A program made the translations under genes and the position numbers. Below the pieces are notes generated by a model, which worked only from the letters and a program-made list of their open reading frames with translations, ran no database searches and was not told the DNA's origin. A stretch of DNA of 64,000 bases from a virus, in IMG/VR virus record IMGVR_UViG_3300021440_000014, positions 1 to 64,000 of that record; one strand, 5' to 3'. Every line of letters begins with the position of its first letter. Position 1 is the first letter of the stretch. This document shows, piece by piece, positions 62,599 to 64,000 of the stretch.

Positions 62599-64000
62599 TT
62601 AAATAGGTTCAAATTTAGCGTAAACTCTTGTAGGCATAGTTGGGAAATAATTACCTTCAAACATATTATCTGCGTCAAATAGATTCCATATTCCATACGT
62701 AGAACCATCCGATATAATGGTATCATTTGTATCATAATGATCTGTATTAGCGAAAACAGTTTTAGAACTAATAGATCCAGTGTCCATATAAGAAACTGAA
62801 CATGTTTTAATAGACGATACTGGAAGTCTACCGGCTATATTACCTTTATCCCCCTGAACACTTGGATCGTATCCTGTGCCCTGATTACAAGAAAGAATAC
62901 TTATGTAATTAGAGCTAGAAAACGGTCTATTAAAAATGATTTGATGATGGAAACTATTTATTTCTAATTCATTTAATGAAGCGGTATTACTATGTTTCTT
63001 GCCCCTAACTGGAACAATTCCGCTAATATTATTTAACCATCCAGATTTATAATGCACTAAAATGTAAGGAACCCAACCACTTGAAGTTCCCGCTACACTA
63101 GGTCTTGGCATTGGAAGTCCAGTTGGGTTTAAATAAAGTAATTTACGATTACTAAGGTTATCGTTTATAGAATTAACAGTAAAAAATCCATTGTAAGATT
63201 TATCCAAACGATTTTGTTGAGTATTTGTTGCTGCGGCCGAATCTAAAATACCAGACACGTAAACAATGTCTCCAGCCTCAAAAACAGAAGTATCCCATTT
63301 CACAGACCTACTATCAATAGGATCTTTGAGGATAAAAACAATTTTATTTACTCCCACACCTGAATCCATGTATATTCCATCTGTAACCCCTACTTTAACC
63401 TGCGGATCAAACATGCATTTTTTCTGCGTATCGTCCTGAATGCCATTCGGGAACAAAGCAGTTCCGCTAACATTTAAATTTCCATGAACAACCAAGTGCC
63501 CACTTACAAATCCACTACCCTGAATGTGAGTGGCATTATTTATTCCATAGCCCAAAAATGTTTTGCCACTTACAAATAGTTGATCTCCAACATTAAGCCC
63601 AGATCTTATAAATCCACTTTGATTAGCGAGCAAATGACCGCTAATTACAACATTTCCAGTTACGTCTATACCTCCAGAAACTTCAATTTTTCTGTTAAAA
63701 ACTGTTTTACCAACTAAAGTAATATTATCGTTTTGGCTGTTGCCTAAATATGTATCGCCGCTGACTCTTAAGTCGCCAACAACTCCCAAGTTAGAACCGA
63801 CGTTTACGGTACTTTGAAATAAAGCAGGGGCACTAAATGTTGAAGCGGCGTTTACCGTAAGAGTATTCGTTGAGGATTGCCCTAAAACAGTATCTCCGCT
63901 TGCCCCAAGTATTTTTTGGGAAGCTATGTTACCAGCAATATATAAATTGTCATTTCCGGTTATTAATCCTAAAGATTTAATCCCACTATTAAAAATACCA
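62599..64000 (-). CDS. Tail fibre / head fibre-like protein, 5' end outside window
   Basis: Reads openly to the right edge of the window; a TTG at 63789 is not the true start. The visible 467 residues begin with repeated beta units typical of trimeric phage fibres (GNDNLYIAGNIASQKILGAS, GDLRVSGDTYLG, GNVVISGHLLANQSG, GHLVVHGNLNVSGTA). A C-terminal globular domain follows (IDSRSVKWDTSVFEAGDIVY; FHHQIIFNRPFSSSNYISIL). The 'xxVxGxtxLG' units recur about every 15-25 residues. It sits upstream of the head operon, so either a head or neck fibre or a tail fibre is possible. Confidence 0.6.
   Translation of the reverse strand, partial: GIFNSGIKSLGLITGNDNLYIAGNIASQKILGASGDTVLGQSSTNTLTVNAASTFSAPALFQSTVNVGSNLGVVGDLRVSGDTYLGNSQNDNITLVGKTVFNRKIEVSGGIDVTGNVVISGHLLANQSGFIRSGLNVGDQLFVSGKTFLGYGINNATHIQGSGFVSGHLVVHGNLNVSGTALFPNGIQDDTQKKCMFDPQVKVGVTDGIYMDSGVGVNKIVFILKDPIDSRSVKWDTSVFEAGDIVYVSGILDSAAATNTQQNRLDKSYNGFFTVNSINDNLSNRKLLYLNPTGLPMPRPSVAGTSSGWVPYILVHYKSGWLNNISGIVPVRGKKHSNTASLNELEINSFHHQIIFNRPFSSSNYISILSCNQGTGYDPSVQGDKGNIAGRLPVSSIKTCSVSYMDTGSISSKTVFANTDHYDTNDTIISDGSTYGIWNLFDADNMFEGNYFPTMPTRVYAKFEPI

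Noticed and set aside
1-64000. tRNA genes, rRNA or insertion sequences
   Set aside because: No cloverleaf-like block with a TTCGAATC-type T arm in an intergenic gap, no rRNA, and no transposase-like frame were seen; gaps are nearly all under 150 bases.

Overview
The window is a stretch of a large, AT-rich (roughly one third GC by eye) tailed-phage genome. It has a siphovirus-type long tail: lambda-like tail-tip genes, tail-tube proteins and a tape measure of about 2,985 residues. The host is probably Gram-negative. Seven encoded proteins begin with Sec-type signal peptides and another with a lipobox. The secreted right-handed beta-helix proteins resemble ones I associate with Verrucomicrobiota-type bacteria, but that is an inference from memory, not a search. 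Shine-Dalgarno use is mixed: some genes have AAAGGAG or GGAGG, while highly expressed virion genes have A/T-rich leaders. Both edges cut genes: a primase at the left and a tail-fibre-like protein at the right. No terminase, portal, integrase, lysis enzyme, tRNA or CRISPR array was seen here.

Layout. (1) 1-10893, + strand: replication, nucleotide and sugar genes. These are a primase fragment, a RecB/Cas4-like nuclease, a DNA polymerase III alpha subunit split into a PHP protein and a polymerase protein, a DEDDh exonuclease, a dCMP deaminase, a possible ssDNA-binding protein, two glycosyltransferase ORFs that share one split GT9 domain, and a possible annealing protein. (2) 10886-17657, - strand: an IPT/TIG-repeat protein and three tail-tube-like proteins. 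(3) 17731-26375, + strand: the tail tip in lambda order M, M', L, K, I, J plus one accessory protein. (4) 26358-43058, - strand: tape measure, probable tail chaperones, two large tail-tube paralogues, and head-tail connector or tail-completion candidates. (5) 43092-52115, - strand: a duplicated cassette of seven signal-peptide proteins (three beta-helix, two jelly-roll, two fibre-like). (6) 52115-58057: a BppU-like baseplate protein, a 1,495-residue fibre-like protein with about sixty 14-residue repeats, and small virion proteins. (7) 58208-64000: major capsid, decoration, protease-scaffold, a membrane lipoprotein and a fibre-like protein.

How it works together. The + strand genes at the left copy the genome and may alter surface or DNA sugars; the rest builds the virion. 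The short motif GTGTAA (TTACAC on the + strand) lies just upstream of the first gene of essentially every operon in the structural region, on both strands, and was not seen before the replication genes. It divides the region into about twelve transcription units and is the best candidate for a phage-specific late promoter. Hairpin terminators sit next to some of these motifs.

The most unusual content is: the arginine-ladder repeat protein; the secreted cassette embedded among virion genes; a tape measure carrying a kinase-like and a zincin-like domain between repeated G(L/I)(I/V)PNY linkers; the two split enzymes; the five-member tail-tube family; and the GTGTAA promoter system.
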